A stretch of 64,000 nucleotides of DNA, taken from assembly GCF_900113115.1 (NCBI RefSeq), contig NZ_FOOF01000002.1, forward strand, positions 248,001 to 312,000, given 5' to 3'. Numbering within the stretch: the stretch's first letter is position 1; each line of letters opens with the position of its first letter. Both the position numbers and the translations under genes were made by a program. The stretch is from Duganella sp. CF458. GTDB taxonomy: Bacteria; Pseudomonadota; Gammaproteobacteria; Burkholderiales; Burkholderiaceae_D. The notes beneath the pieces are model-generated. The model worked only from the letters and a program-made list of their open reading frames with translations. It was not told the DNA's origin and made no database searches. This document shows positions 54,038 to 62,747 of this stretch, one piece after another.

Positions 54038-56146
54038 ATGTTCCGTCCAAAACTGTTGGTGATCGCAGCCAGCCTGGCTGTCGCAGGTATCGCCAATGCC
54101 GCACTGCCGGCATCCAATCCCTTCGCAGCCGAATCCAAACTGCCGCTGAACTACCCTGCCTTCGACAAGATCAAGAATGAGGACTACGGTCCGGCTTACG
54201 AAGAAGGCATGAAGCAGCAGGCTGCGGAAATTGCCAAGATCGCCAACAACAAGGCCGCGCCGACCTTCGACAACACCATCGTGGCGATGGAACGTTCCGG
54301 TCGCCTGCTGGACCGCGTGAGCTCCGTGTTCGGCAACCTGTCCGGCGCCAACACCAATGACACTTTCGAAGCGCTGAACCGCGAACTGGCGCCGAAGCTG
54401 TCCGCGCACAGCGACGCTATCCGCCTGAACGAAAAACTGTACGCCCGCATCAAAAACCTGTTCGACAAGCGCGACAAGCTGAAGCTGGATCCTGAATCCA
54501 AGCGCCTGTTGGAACGCTACCACACCGACTTCGTACGCGCCGGCGCCAAGCTGTCCGCGGCCGACAAGGAGAAGCTGAAAGCCTACAACTCGCAGTTGGC
54601 CGCCCTGTCCACCACCTTCAGCCAGAACGTGCTGAAGGAAGCCAATGCTTCCGCACTGGTGGTCGACACCCGCGAAGAGCTGGCCGGCATGTCCGACAAG
54701 GCCATCGACGCCGCCGCGGCAGCCGCCAAGGCCAAAGGCAAGGACGGCAAATTCCTGATCGCCATCGCCAACACCACCGGCCAGGCGCCGCTGGAAGTGC
54801 TGACCAACCGCACCACCCGTGAACGCCTGCTGGCCACCTCGTTGGCGCGCGGCAGCCATGGCGGCGATTTCGACAACCGCGAGATCGTGCTGAAGATCGC
54901 CAAGCTGCGCGCCGAACGCGCTGCGCTGCTGGGCTATTCCTCGCACGCTGCCTACCAGCTGGAAGACCAGACCGCGCATGATACCGACGCCGTGAACAAG
55001 CTGCTGGGCGAATTGTCCAAGCCGGCCGTGAACAACGCGCGCAAGGAATCGACCGACATCCAGGCCGTGATCGATGCGGAAAAGGGCGGCTTTGCCAACG
55101 CTGCGCAGGACTGGGCCTTCTACACCGACAAGGTGCGCCAGGCCCGCTACGCCTTCGACCAGAACCAGCTCAAGCCATACTTCGAACTGGACAACGTGCT
55201 GCAGAACGGCGTGTTCTACGCCGCGACCAAGGTGTATGGCATCACCTTCAAGGAACGCAAGGACCTGCCGGTGTACCAGCAAGACGTGCGCGTGTTCGAC
55301 GTGTTCGATGCCGACGGCAAGCAACTGGCGATCTTCCTGGGCGACTTCTACGCGCGCAGCAACAAGCGAGGCGGCGCATGGATGAATGCCTACGTGTCGC
55401 AGTCGAAGCTGATGGGCACCAAGCCGGTCGTGGCCAACCACCTCAACATTCCCAAGCCGGCGGCCGGCGAGCCGACTTTGCTGACCTACGACGAAGCGCG
55501 CACCCTGTTCCACGAATTCGGCCACGCCTTGCATGGCATGTTCTCCGACGTGAAGTACCCGCGCTTTGCCGGTACCCGCGTGCCGCGCGACTTCGTGGAA
55601 TTCCCGTCGCAGGTCAATGAGATGTGGATGACCTGGCCGGAGATCCTGAACAACTACGCCAAGCATTACCAGACCGGCGCGCCGATGCCGAAGGAATTGC
55701 TGGACAAGGTACAGGCTTCGGCCAAGTTCAATGAAGGCTTCCGCACCACCGAATACCTGGCCGCATCGATCCTGGACCAGCGCTGGCACCAACTGCCGTC
55801 CGACAAGATCCCGACCGATGTATTGGGCTTCGAGTCGTCGGTGCTGAAGGATGCCGGCGTCGATTTCGGACCGGTGCCCCCGCGCTACCGCACCACCTAC
55901 TTCTCGCACGTGTTCGCGGGCGGTTATTCGGCGGGCTACTATGGCTACCTGTGGTCGGAGAAGCTGGACGCCGACACCGTTGAATGGTTCACCGAGAATG
56001 GCGGCATGCAGCGCAAGAACGGCGACCATTTCCGCAAGGCCCTGCTGTCCAAGGGTGGCACGATGGATGCGATGCAGATGTACCGCGAGTTCCGCGGCCG
56101 CGATGCGAAGATCGATCCGTTGCTGGAACGCCGCGGTTTGAAGTAA
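54038..56146 (+). CDS. Periplasmic M3-family metallopeptidase (Dcp-like)
   Basis: A 702-residue zinc peptidase. A signal peptide (about 1-21, GIANA-AL) indicates export, unlike the cytoplasmic oligopeptidase A. The active site reads FHEFGHALHGM with the second-sphere segment EFPSQVNEMWM. Family members cleave dipeptides or short peptides from C-termini (Dcp) or internal sites (OpdA); the export signal favours a Dcp-like role in peptide turnover. The ATG at 54038 follows CAGGAGAGAGA; the longer frame from 53993 is not supported. Confidence 0.93.
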   Translation: MFRPKLLVIAASLAVAGIANAALPASNPFAAESKLPLNYPAFDKIKNEDYGPAYEEGMKQQAAEIAKIANNKAAPTFDNTIVAMERSGRLLDRVSSVFGNLSGANTNDTFEALNRELAPKLSAHSDAIRLNEKLYARIKNLFDKRDKLKLDPESKRLLERYHTDFVRAGAKLSAADKEKLKAYNSQLAALSTTFSQNVLKEANASALVVDTREELAGMSDKAIDAAAAAAKAKGKDGKFLIAIANTTGQAPLEVLTNRTTRERLLATSLARGSHGGDFDNREIVLKIAKLRAERAALLGYSSHAAYQLEDQTAHDTDAVNKLLGELSKPAVNNARKESTDIQAVIDAEKGGFANAAQDWAFYTDKVRQARYAFDQNQLKPYFELDNVLQNGVFYAATKVYGITFKERKDLPVYQQDVRVFDVFDADGKQLAIFLGDFYARSNKRGGAWMNAYVSQSKLMGTKPVVANHLNIPKPAAGEPTLLTYDEARTLFHEFGHALHGMFSDVKYPRFAGTRVPRDFVEFPSQVNEMWMTWPEILNNYAKHYQTGAPMPKELLDKVQASAKFNEGFRTTEYLAASILDQRWHQLPSDKIPTDVLGFESSVLKDAGVDFGPVPPRYRTTYFSHVFAGGYSAGYYGYLWSEKLDADTVEWFTENGGMQRKNGDHFRKALLSKGGTMDAMQMYREFRGRDAKIDPLLERRGLK

Positions 56147-56169
56147 GCCGCCAGGCGGGCGCTTGACCT

Positions 56170-56206
56170 GTCCATGGTAGTCAGCTTTAAGCTTGCTGCC
56201 ATGGAC
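56170..56206 (+). terminator. Hairpin downstream of M3 peptidase
   Basis: Arms GTCCATGG (56170-56177) and CCATGGAC (56199-56206) with an inner CAGC/GCTG stem. No T-run follows, so it may be a processing or attenuating hairpin instead of an intrinsic terminator. Confidence 0.4.
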
Positions 56207-56293
56207 GACGAACATCGATTTAAGCACATCCGTAGCTGGTCACGGCGGATGGGTGTATAAAGGGGAATAGCCACTTCAACGGGGAAAGGGATC

Positions 56294-56566
56294 ATGGACA
56301 CCAAGCTGAAGGAGACTCTGCGTCAGTTGCACGCCACGCTGGCCCATCATGGCCCGGTCGATGAGGAATTGCAAAGCCTGTTGCGCCAGCTCGATGGCGA
56401 CATCAAGCTGATCCTCGACCAGCCGCCGCAGCCCGAAGGCGGCACCTCCACCTACGGCCTGGCCGAACGCACTCAGGAAATCACCGCCAAATTTGCCGCC
56501 AAACATCCGGCATTGGAGCCGACCTTACGCGAACTTACCCGTATCCTCGGCAATATGGGAATTTAA
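56294..56566 (+). CDS. DUF4404-family protein
   Basis: A 90-residue, largely helical cytoplasmic protein matching DUF4404: LRQLHATLAHHGPVDEELQSLLRQLDGDI and then FAAKHPALEPTLRELTRILGNMGI. Function unknown. GGGGAAAGG precedes the ATG. Confidence 0.87.
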   Translation: MDTKLKETLRQLHATLAHHGPVDEELQSLLRQLDGDIKLILDQPPQPEGGTSTYGLAERTQEITAKFAAKHPALEPTLRELTRILGNMGI

Positions 56567-56599
56567 AATCAATGGGCCCTGACGTGCCACTGGCCAAAA

Positions 56600-56623
56600 A
56601 AAGGCGGGCCGCAGCTCGCCTTT
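56600..56623. terminator. Bidirectional terminator between convergent genes
   Basis: Stem AAAGGCGGGC / GCTCGCCTTT with loop CGCA and one G-T-type mismatch. A run of A residues lies to its left, so it reads as a stem with a T-run on the minus strand (for the gene ending at 56678), and stands after the DUF4404 gene on the plus strand. Confidence 0.7.
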
Positions 56624-56633
56624 CGGTGTAGAA

Positions 56634-56668
56634 CCCGGGGTTTTACCGGCTGTCCGCCGGCCCCCGGG
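56634..56668. repeat. Nested GC-rich hairpin
   Basis: Outer arms CCCGGGG / CCCCGGG (56634-56640 and 56662-56668) enclose an inner stem CCGGC / GCCGG (46-50 and 56-60 of the same line). It stands directly beside the terminator at 56600-56623. Confidence 0.6.
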
Positions 56669-56677
56669 AGGCTAGCC

Positions 56678-57190
56678 TTATGGGAAGGCCAGCATGGGCG
56701 GTTCTTCACCGCCAAAGTTGAAGTCAGGATGACGTTTGGCGATCATTTCCTCGATCTCCTTCATGCGCCGCACCGGCACGTCTACCATCATCAGAACCTG
56801 ACCTTGTTCGATACGCTCTGAAAACTGCTCCAGCTTCTTGTTGGGGACGGCCGCCGCATTCATGCCGCTGGCCCAGCCGCCGAACAGTGCACCGCCCAGC
56901 GTGACCAGCAAGATGGTCATGGTGCGCAGGGTCAGCCCTTCGGGTGGGAAAACGACCAGGAAGATGCCGGCGCACAGCCCCACAATCCCGCCAATGGCAA
57001 TCCCCAGCTTGGCGCCGTGGATCAGGTCCGTTCTTAGCAGGAAATTGCAATCTGGCATGTCATCGGGCAGGGTGCCCTCTTTTGCCATGAAGTGGATATG
57101 CCGTTCTTCGATGCGTGCCAGCAGCAGTTCGTCCAGTTCTGCGCGGGCGGCTTTGACATTGGGAAGCATGTAGTACAGTCTGCGTCGCAT
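56678..57190 (-). CDS. DUF1269-like membrane protein
   Basis: A 170-residue protein. The opening RRRLYYMLPNVKAARAELDELLLARIEERHIHFMAKEG is shared by a conserved proteobacterial family close to DUF1269. Two membrane helices are visible (about 65-85 and 92-112, rich in Gly), then a soluble tail (about 115-170). Function unknown. It converges on the DUF4404 gene. Confidence 0.85.
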   Translation of the reverse strand: MRRRLYYMLPNVKAARAELDELLLARIEERHIHFMAKEGTLPDDMPDCNFLLRTDLIHGAKLGIAIGGIVGLCAGIFLVVFPPEGLTLRTMTILLVTLGGALFGGWASGMNAAAVPNKKLEQFSERIEQGQVLMMVDVPVRRMKEIEEMIAKRHPDFNFGGEEPPMLAFP

Positions 57191-57358
57191 GATTACACTC
57201 CATGGAAGACGTTGTATACCCGTTATAGCAAAAATGTCACGATGTTCAATGGGTATTTCGCGGAAACGCCTTGCTGGAACGTCACAAGTTACTGAAACTT
57301 AAAGGTTTTTTGTGGGCGGCGATGGGCCAAAGCCAGTGATTTCCGGTACAATGCCGGG

Positions 57359-59668
57359 ATGAATTCCCCAGCCAATCTTTTCGCGACCGTCGCCAAGCGG
57401 TCTGCGCGTGCTTCTGCTGCGCCTTTCCTCCCCATGTCCCGCGCCGAAATGGACGCCCTGGGCTGGGACCAGTGCGACGTCATCCTGGTGACCGGCGACG
57501 CCTATATCGACCATCCAAGCTTCGGCATGGCCCTGGTCGGCCGCCTGCTGGAAGCGCAAGGCTACCGCGTCGGCATCATCGCCCAGCCGGACTGGCACAA
57601 CGTGGAATCGTTCCGCGCGCTGGGCAAGCCGCGCCTGTACTATGGCATCACCGCCGGCAACATGGATTCGATGGTCAACCGCTATACGGCCGACCGCAAG
57701 ATCCGTTCCGACGACGCTTACACCCCGAACGCCGAGCCGAACAAGCGCCCTGACCGCGCGGTGACCGTATACGCCCAGAAGGCGCGCGAAGCCTTCCCCG
57801 GCACGCCGATCATCGTCGGCTCCATCGAAGCTTCGCTGCGCCGCATCGCCCACTACGACTACTGGTCGGACAAGGTGCGCAAATCGGTGCTGACCGAGTC
57901 CAAGGCCGACCTGCTGATCTTCGGTAACGCCGAACGCGCGCTGGTCGACCTGACCCGCCGCCTCGACATGGGCGAAAAGATCAAGGAGATCAAGGACCTG
58001 CGCGGTACCGCTTTCCTGGTGCCGCACGGCTGGCTGCCTTCCGACGAATGGGCGGTGCACAACTCGAATCGCGTCGATGTGCCGGGCCGGGTCGACCCGC
58101 ATCCAGATCCTTACGCCATGGCGAAGGAAGACAAGAAGGAATGCGCCACCGAGAACGCCGCGCCGGAACCGGTGGTCAAGCCGGTCATCATCATGACCCG
58201 CGAAGAGCGCCTGGCCGCCGCCAAGGAAAAGCACAACAAGACCGTGGTGCGCCTGCCATCCTACGAGGTGGTGAAGGAAGACCCGGTGATGTACGCCCAC
58301 GCCTCGCGCGTGTTCCACCTTGAATCCAACCCGGGCAATGCGCGCGCGCTGGTGCAGCAGCACGGCGACCGCGACGTGTGGATGAATCCGCCGCCGCTGC
58401 CCCTGGCCATGGACGAAATGGACGGCGTGTACGACATGGAGTACTCGCGCGCGCCGCACCCGAGCTATGGCAACGCCAATATCCCGGCCTGGGAAATGAT
58501 CCGCTTCTCGGTCAACATCATGCGCGGCTGCTTCGGCGGCTGCACCTTCTGTTCGATCACCGAGCACGAAGGCCGCATCATCCAGAGCCGTTCGGAACCG
58601 TCCATCCTGCGCGAGATCGAGCATATCCGCGACAAGACCAAGGGCTTCACCGGCATCATCTCCGACCTGGGCGGCCCGACCGCCAATATGTACCGCCTGT
58701 CGTGCAAGGAAAAAGAGATCGAGGAAACCTGCCGCCGCCTGTCCTGCGTCTATCCTTCGATCTGCGTCAACCTGGGCACCGACCACAGCAAGCTGATCCA
58801 GCTGTATCGCAAGGCGCGCGAGATCAAGGGCGTCAAGAAGATCCTGATCCAGTCCGGCCTGCGCTACGACCTGGCCGTGCGTTCGCCAGAATACGTGAAA
58901 GAACTGGTGACCCACCACGTGGGCGGCCTGCTGAAGATCGCGCCTGAGCACACCGAAACCAACGTGCTGAGCAAGATGATGAAGCCGGGCATTGGCGCCT
59001 ACGATGAATTCAAGGCGATGTTCGAGAAGTTTTCGCTGGAAGCGGGCAAGAAGCAGTACCTGATCCCTTACTTCATCGCCGCCCACCCGGGCACGTCGGA
59101 CGAGGACATGCTGAACCTGGCGCTGTGGTTGAAGAAGAACAACTTCCGCCTGGACCAGGTGCAGACCTTCATGCCAACGCCGATGGCCATGGCCAGCGCC
59201 ATGTACCACTCGCGCAAGAACCCCTTGCACAAGGTGACCGAGACGTCGGAAAACGTGGAGACGCCGCGCACGCTGAAACAGCGCCAGGCGCACAAGGCTT
59301 TCCTGCGCTACTACGATCCGAAGAACTGGCCGATCCTGCGCGAAACCCTGCGCCGCATGGGCCGTGGCGACCTGATCGGCGATGGCGAACGCCACCTGAT
59401 CCCGCCATACCGCGTCGGCGAAGAGAACTTCAAGGCCTCCTCAGGCAAGCGTGCCATGCCGATGCTGGCTCCGGGCCAGCAGAAGCGCGGCGCCGGCCTG
59501 CCACCTCCGGCCCACGCCGGCCGCGGTGGCAAGCCGAATGCCTTGACCGGTTCGATGACGGCGCGCGCCACGGTGGAAACCAAGGTCCGTCCATCCATCC
59601 TCGATACGATCAAAGTCAAAGCAAAGGCCGCTCCGGCCAAGACTGGCGGCCGCCCAGGCCGGAAGTAA
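57359..59668 (+). CDS. YgiQ-family radical SAM protein
   Basis: A 769-residue protein. It has the N-terminal B12-binding-like UPF0313 region ([17 protein letters not shown]), and the iron-sulfur site CFGGCTFC, with radical SAM segments continuing to [17 protein letters not shown]. The last 80 residues are basic and Pro/Ala-rich. The family is widespread but its reaction is unknown. It carries a long C-terminal extension of low complexity ending in GGRPGRK. A hairpin follows the gene. Confidence 0.92.
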   Translation: MNSPANLFATVAKRSARASAAPFLPMSRAEMDALGWDQCDVILVTGDAYIDHPSFGMALVGRLLEAQGYRVGIIAQPDWHNVESFRALGKPRLYYGITAGNMDSMVNRYTADRKIRSDDAYTPNAEPNKRPDRAVTVYAQKAREAFPGTPIIVGSIEASLRRIAHYDYWSDKVRKSVLTESKADLLIFGNAERALVDLTRRLDMGEKIKEIKDLRGTAFLVPHGWLPSDEWAVHNSNRVDVPGRVDPHPDPYAMAKEDKKECATENAAPEPVVKPVIIMTREERLAAAKEKHNKTVVRLPSYEVVKEDPVMYAHASRVFHLESNPGNARALVQQHGDRDVWMNPPPLPLAMDEMDGVYDMEYSRAPHPSYGNANIPAWEMIRFSVNIMRGCFGGCTFCSITEHEGRIIQSRSEPSILREIEHIRDKTKGFTGIISDLGGPTANMYRLSCKEKEIEETCRRLSCVYPSICVNLGTDHSKLIQLYRKAREIKGVKKILIQSGLRYDLAVRSPEYVKELVTHHVGGLLKIAPEHTETNVLSKMMKPGIGAYDEFKAMFEKFSLEAGKKQYLIPYFIAAHPGTSDEDMLNLALWLKKNNFRLDQVQTFMPTPMAMASAMYHSRKNPLHKVTETSENVETPRTLKQRQAHKAFLRYYDPKNWPILRETLRRMGRGDLIGDGERHLIPPYRVGEENFKASSGKRAMPMLAPGQQKRGAGLPPPAHAGRGGKPNALTGSMTARATVETKVRPSILDTIKVKAKAAPAKTGGRPGRK

Positions 59669-59684
59669 GGCTCACGTGCTATCA

Positions 59685-59716
59685 CCTGCTGCAAATCCAT
59701 AGGATTTTGCAGCAGG
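59685..59716 (+). terminator. Strong hairpin after ygiQ-like gene
   Basis: Arms CCTGCTGCAAATCC (59685-59698) and GGATTTTGCAGCAGG (59702-59716), complementary over 14 pairs with one bulged T and a three-base loop. No T-run follows. Confidence 0.6.
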
Positions 59717-59800
59717 AATGCCACACTTCGGCGCGCCGCGTGCGGCGAAGCGGATACAATCGGCTTGTAGACTCTGCCAACTTTGTATCCGGAAGATAAC

Positions 59801-62590
59801 GTGCCCCAATTCCTGGCTGGCCTGTTCATGTTTCTGCTGCTGTCGACACCTGCGCCCTGGGCGCAGGCGCAGGAACGCGTCACGCTGCAACTGAAGCACA
59901 GCCACCAGTTCCAGTTCGCCGGGTATTATGCCGCGCTGGAGAAGGGCTACTACCGCGATGCCGGCCTCGATGTGCAACTGCTGGAAGGCAGCGACGGCAA
60001 TGAGCCCGAACGTGCCGTGCTCGATGGCCGCGCCCAGTACGGCGTAGGCAGCAGCAGCTTGTTGCTGGCGCGACTGTCCGGCAAGCCGGTGGTGGTACTA
60101 GCGGTTATCTTCCAGCATTCCCCCTACGCCCTGGCGATGCGCCAGACCGGTCCGGCGCCGGATATCCGCAGCATCATCGGCAAGCGTGTGATGATCGGCT
60201 CCCTGACCGATGAACTGACCCAGGCTGACGAGATCATGGCCTACCTGCGCAAGGAGGGCATCCCGACCAACCAGCTGGTGCGGGTGGAGCACAGCTTCAA
60301 CCCGGACGACCTGGTGAAGGGCAAGGTCGATGCCATGTCGATCTTCGTCAGCAACGAACCGGATTACCTGGATCGCCTCGGCTTCCCTTACGACATCTAC
60401 AGTCCGCGTGCAGCAGGCATCGATTTTTACGGCGACAACCTGTTCACCAGCGAAGCGGAAATCAAGAATCATCCGGACCGTGTGCGTGCCTTCCGCGCTG
60501 CCAGCATGCGCGGCTGGCAGTACGCCATGAGCCACCAGGAAGAAATCGTCGACCTGATCCTCAGCAAGTACTCACGCCAGCACGATCGCATGCACCTGCT
60601 CTACGAAGCGCGCCAGATGGTGCCGCTGGTGCAGCCGGTGCTGGTGGAAATCGGCTACATGAATCCCGATCGCTGGCAGCACATCGCCGACATCTACACG
60701 GAATTGAGCATGATGCCGAAGGGCGCGACCTGGGCCGGCTTCCTGTACAACGCCGATCCCGGCTCGGACTTGACCTGGCTCTATCGCGTGCTCGGCGTCG
60801 CCGCGGGCTTGCTGGTGCTGGGCGCCATGATTCACTTCTCCCTGCTCACGCGCGAACGCACGCGTGCCGAGGAAACCATCCGCAAGGGCGAGCAGCGTTT
60901 CCGCACCATGTTCGAAGCGGCGCCGATGGGTATCGCCCTGATCGATGCGAGCGGCGGCCAGTTCCGCGATGTGAACCCGCGCTTTGCCGAGATTGCCGGG
61001 CGTTCGGCGCAAGAAATGCGGCACAGCCGCTGGCTGGAAATCTGCCATCCGGACGACGTGGCGCCGGAACAGGAAAAGATGGCGCAGTTGGCGGCGCAGC
61101 AGATTGCCGGCTTCAAGATGGAGACGCGCCTGGTGCGCCCCGATGGCCGCATCGTGTGGGTGGAGGTTTCGATCAATGCAGTGGGCACGGAAAGCCAGCC
61201 GCACCACCTGTGCATGATCGAAGACATCACCGAGAAAAAGGAAACCGAAGCCCTGATCTGGCAGCAGGCCAATTTCGACACGCTGACGCAATTGCCGAAC
61301 CGCCGCATGTTCCTGGATCGCCTGCAGCACGACATCCTGAAGTCGCGTCGCGACGGTACCCGCATCGCCATCCTGTTCATCGACCTTGACCACTTCAAGG
61401 AAGTCAACGACACCCTGGGCCACCACCAGGGCGATGTGCTGCTGGTGGAAGCGGCGCGCCGCATCGGCGCCTGCGTGCGCCAGTCCGATACCGTCTCGCG
61501 CCTGGGCGGCGACGAATTCACCGTGATCCTGCCGGAGCTGTCTGAAGTCGACCGGGTGGAAGACATTGCCCAGCACATCATCGACAGCCTGCGCACGCCG
61601 TTCCAGCTCGGGCAGGAGCAAGCTTTCGTCTCGGCCTCGATCGGCATCACCATCTACCCGGACGATGCCGGCAATATGGAAGACTTGCTGAAGCACGCCG
61701 ACCAGGCCATGTACGCCGCCAAGGGCGCGGGCCGCAACCGCTTCAGCTACTTTACGCCGGCCTTGCAGGTGGCAGCGTTGAACCGCATGCGCCTGACCAA
61801 TGACTTGCGCGGCGCCCTGAAAGGCAACCAGCTCAAGCTGTACTTCCAGCCGATCGTGCATCTCCCGACCGGCGCGATACACAAGGCCGAAGCGCTGATC
61901 CGCTGGGAGCACCCGCAGCGCGGCATGGTCAGCCCGCTGGAGTTCATCCCGCTGGCCGAATCAAGCGGCCTGATTGTCGATATCGGCGAATGGGTGTTCC
62001 GCGAATCCGCGCAATGGGTCAAGCGCTGGCGCGAGGAAGTGCACTCGGGCTTCCAGGTCAGCCTGAACCAGTCACCGCTGGAGTTCCAGCGCGAGCGCGG
62101 CAGCTATGCCGACTGGCTGGCCCACCTGCAGCAGCTCGGCGTGCCGGGCGAAAGCATCGTGGTGGAAATCACGGAAGGCCTGCTGCTCGACGCAAACGCC
62201 AACGTCACCGACAAGCTGCTGCAACTGCGCGACGCCGGCATCCAGGTCGCGCTGGACGATTTCGGCACCGGCTACTCCTCCTTGTCCTACCTGAAGAAGT
62301 TCGACATCGACTACCTCAAGATCGACCGCAGCTTCACCCGCAACCTGGCGCCCGATTCGAGCGACATGGCCTTGTCCGACGCCATCATCGTGATGGCGCA
62401 CAAGCTTGGCCTGAGCGTGATTGCCGAAGGTGTAGAGACCACCGAACAGCGCGACCTGCTGGCCGGCGCCGGCTGCGACTACGGCCAGGGCTACCTGTTC
62501 GCCCGTCCCCTGCCGGCCGCCGACTTCGATGTGATGCTGCGCCAGCAATCGATCCCCACCGCAGCAACCCCGCACGCCACTGCCGCCTGA
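59801..62590 (+). CDS. Periplasmic THI5-like / PAS / GGDEF / EAL sensor for cyclic di-GMP
   Basis: A 929-residue membrane protein. Signal peptide (about 1-24), then an NMT1/THI5-like substrate-binding domain of about 300 residues (LKHSHQFQFAGYYAALEKGYYRDAGLDVQLLEG is typical) in the periplasm. One membrane helix (about 328-350) leads to a PAS domain (about 365-485), a GGDEF domain (about 490-650) with the intact GGDEF site near residue 569, and an EAL domain (about 665-910), with EALIRWEH and DDFGTGYSS. Both domains keep their signatures, so synthesis and hydrolysis are possible. The GTG at 59801 follows GGAAG; a TTG at 59783 is less likely. THI5-like domains bind thiamine-precursor pyrimidines or related compounds; that the ligand here is such a compound is inference. 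Confidence 0.93.
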   Translation: MPQFLAGLFMFLLLSTPAPWAQAQERVTLQLKHSHQFQFAGYYAALEKGYYRDAGLDVQLLEGSDGNEPERAVLDGRAQYGVGSSSLLLARLSGKPVVVLAVIFQHSPYALAMRQTGPAPDIRSIIGKRVMIGSLTDELTQADEIMAYLRKEGIPTNQLVRVEHSFNPDDLVKGKVDAMSIFVSNEPDYLDRLGFPYDIYSPRAAGIDFYGDNLFTSEAEIKNHPDRVRAFRAASMRGWQYAMSHQEEIVDLILSKYSRQHDRMHLLYEARQMVPLVQPVLVEIGYMNPDRWQHIADIYTELSMMPKGATWAGFLYNADPGSDLTWLYRVLGVAAGLLVLGAMIHFSLLTRERTRAEETIRKGEQRFRTMFEAAPMGIALIDASGGQFRDVNPRFAEIAGRSAQEMRHSRWLEICHPDDVAPEQEKMAQLAAQQIAGFKMETRLVRPDGRIVWVEVSINAVGTESQPHHLCMIEDITEKKETEALIWQQANFDTLTQLPNRRMFLDRLQHDILKSRRDGTRIAILFIDLDHFKEVNDTLGHHQGDVLLVEAARRIGACVRQSDTVSRLGGDEFTVILPELSEVDRVEDIAQHIIDSLRTPFQLGQEQAFVSASIGITIYPDDAGNMEDLLKHADQAMYAAKGAGRNRFSYFTPALQVAALNRMRLTNDLRGALKGNQLKLYFQPIVHLPTGAIHKAEALIRWEHPQRGMVSPLEFIPLAESSGLIVDIGEWVFRESAQWVKRWREEVHSGFQVSLNQSPLEFQRERGSYADWLAHLQQLGVPGESIVVEITEGLLLDANANVTDKLLQLRDAGIQVALDDFGTGYSSLSYLKKFDIDYLKIDRSFTRNLAPDSSDMALSDAIIVMAHKLGLSVIAEGVETTEQRDLLAGAGCDYGQGYLFARPLPAADFDVMLRQQSIPTAATPHATAA

Positions 62591-62608
62591 ATTCCGCGCG
62601 GAATTAAT

Positions 62609-62695
62609 TGTCCGCCTAGGGGTCAGGAACAGAAGCGGACATTTTTTATCGCGTAGCAAATTTTGTCCGACTTGTTCCTGACCCCAAGTGGACAA
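62609..62695. repeat. Double REP hairpin (REPIN-like)
   Basis: Two copies of a stem-loop are arranged head to head. The left copy is TGTCCGC-loop-GCGGACA (62610-62642), the right one reads on the minus strand TTGTCCACTT-loop-AAGTCGGACAA. Both loops contain GGGGTCAGGAAC, on opposite strands (62619-62630 and 62674-62685). The arrangement is like REPIN/BIME elements that RAYT transposases mobilise, in a sequence family different from that at 4753-5580. Confidence 0.7.
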
Positions 62696-62747
62696 AACTT
62701 GACTTGGCTCAAGGATTTTTTAGTCGCGCCCGCGCAAGATGCGGGGC

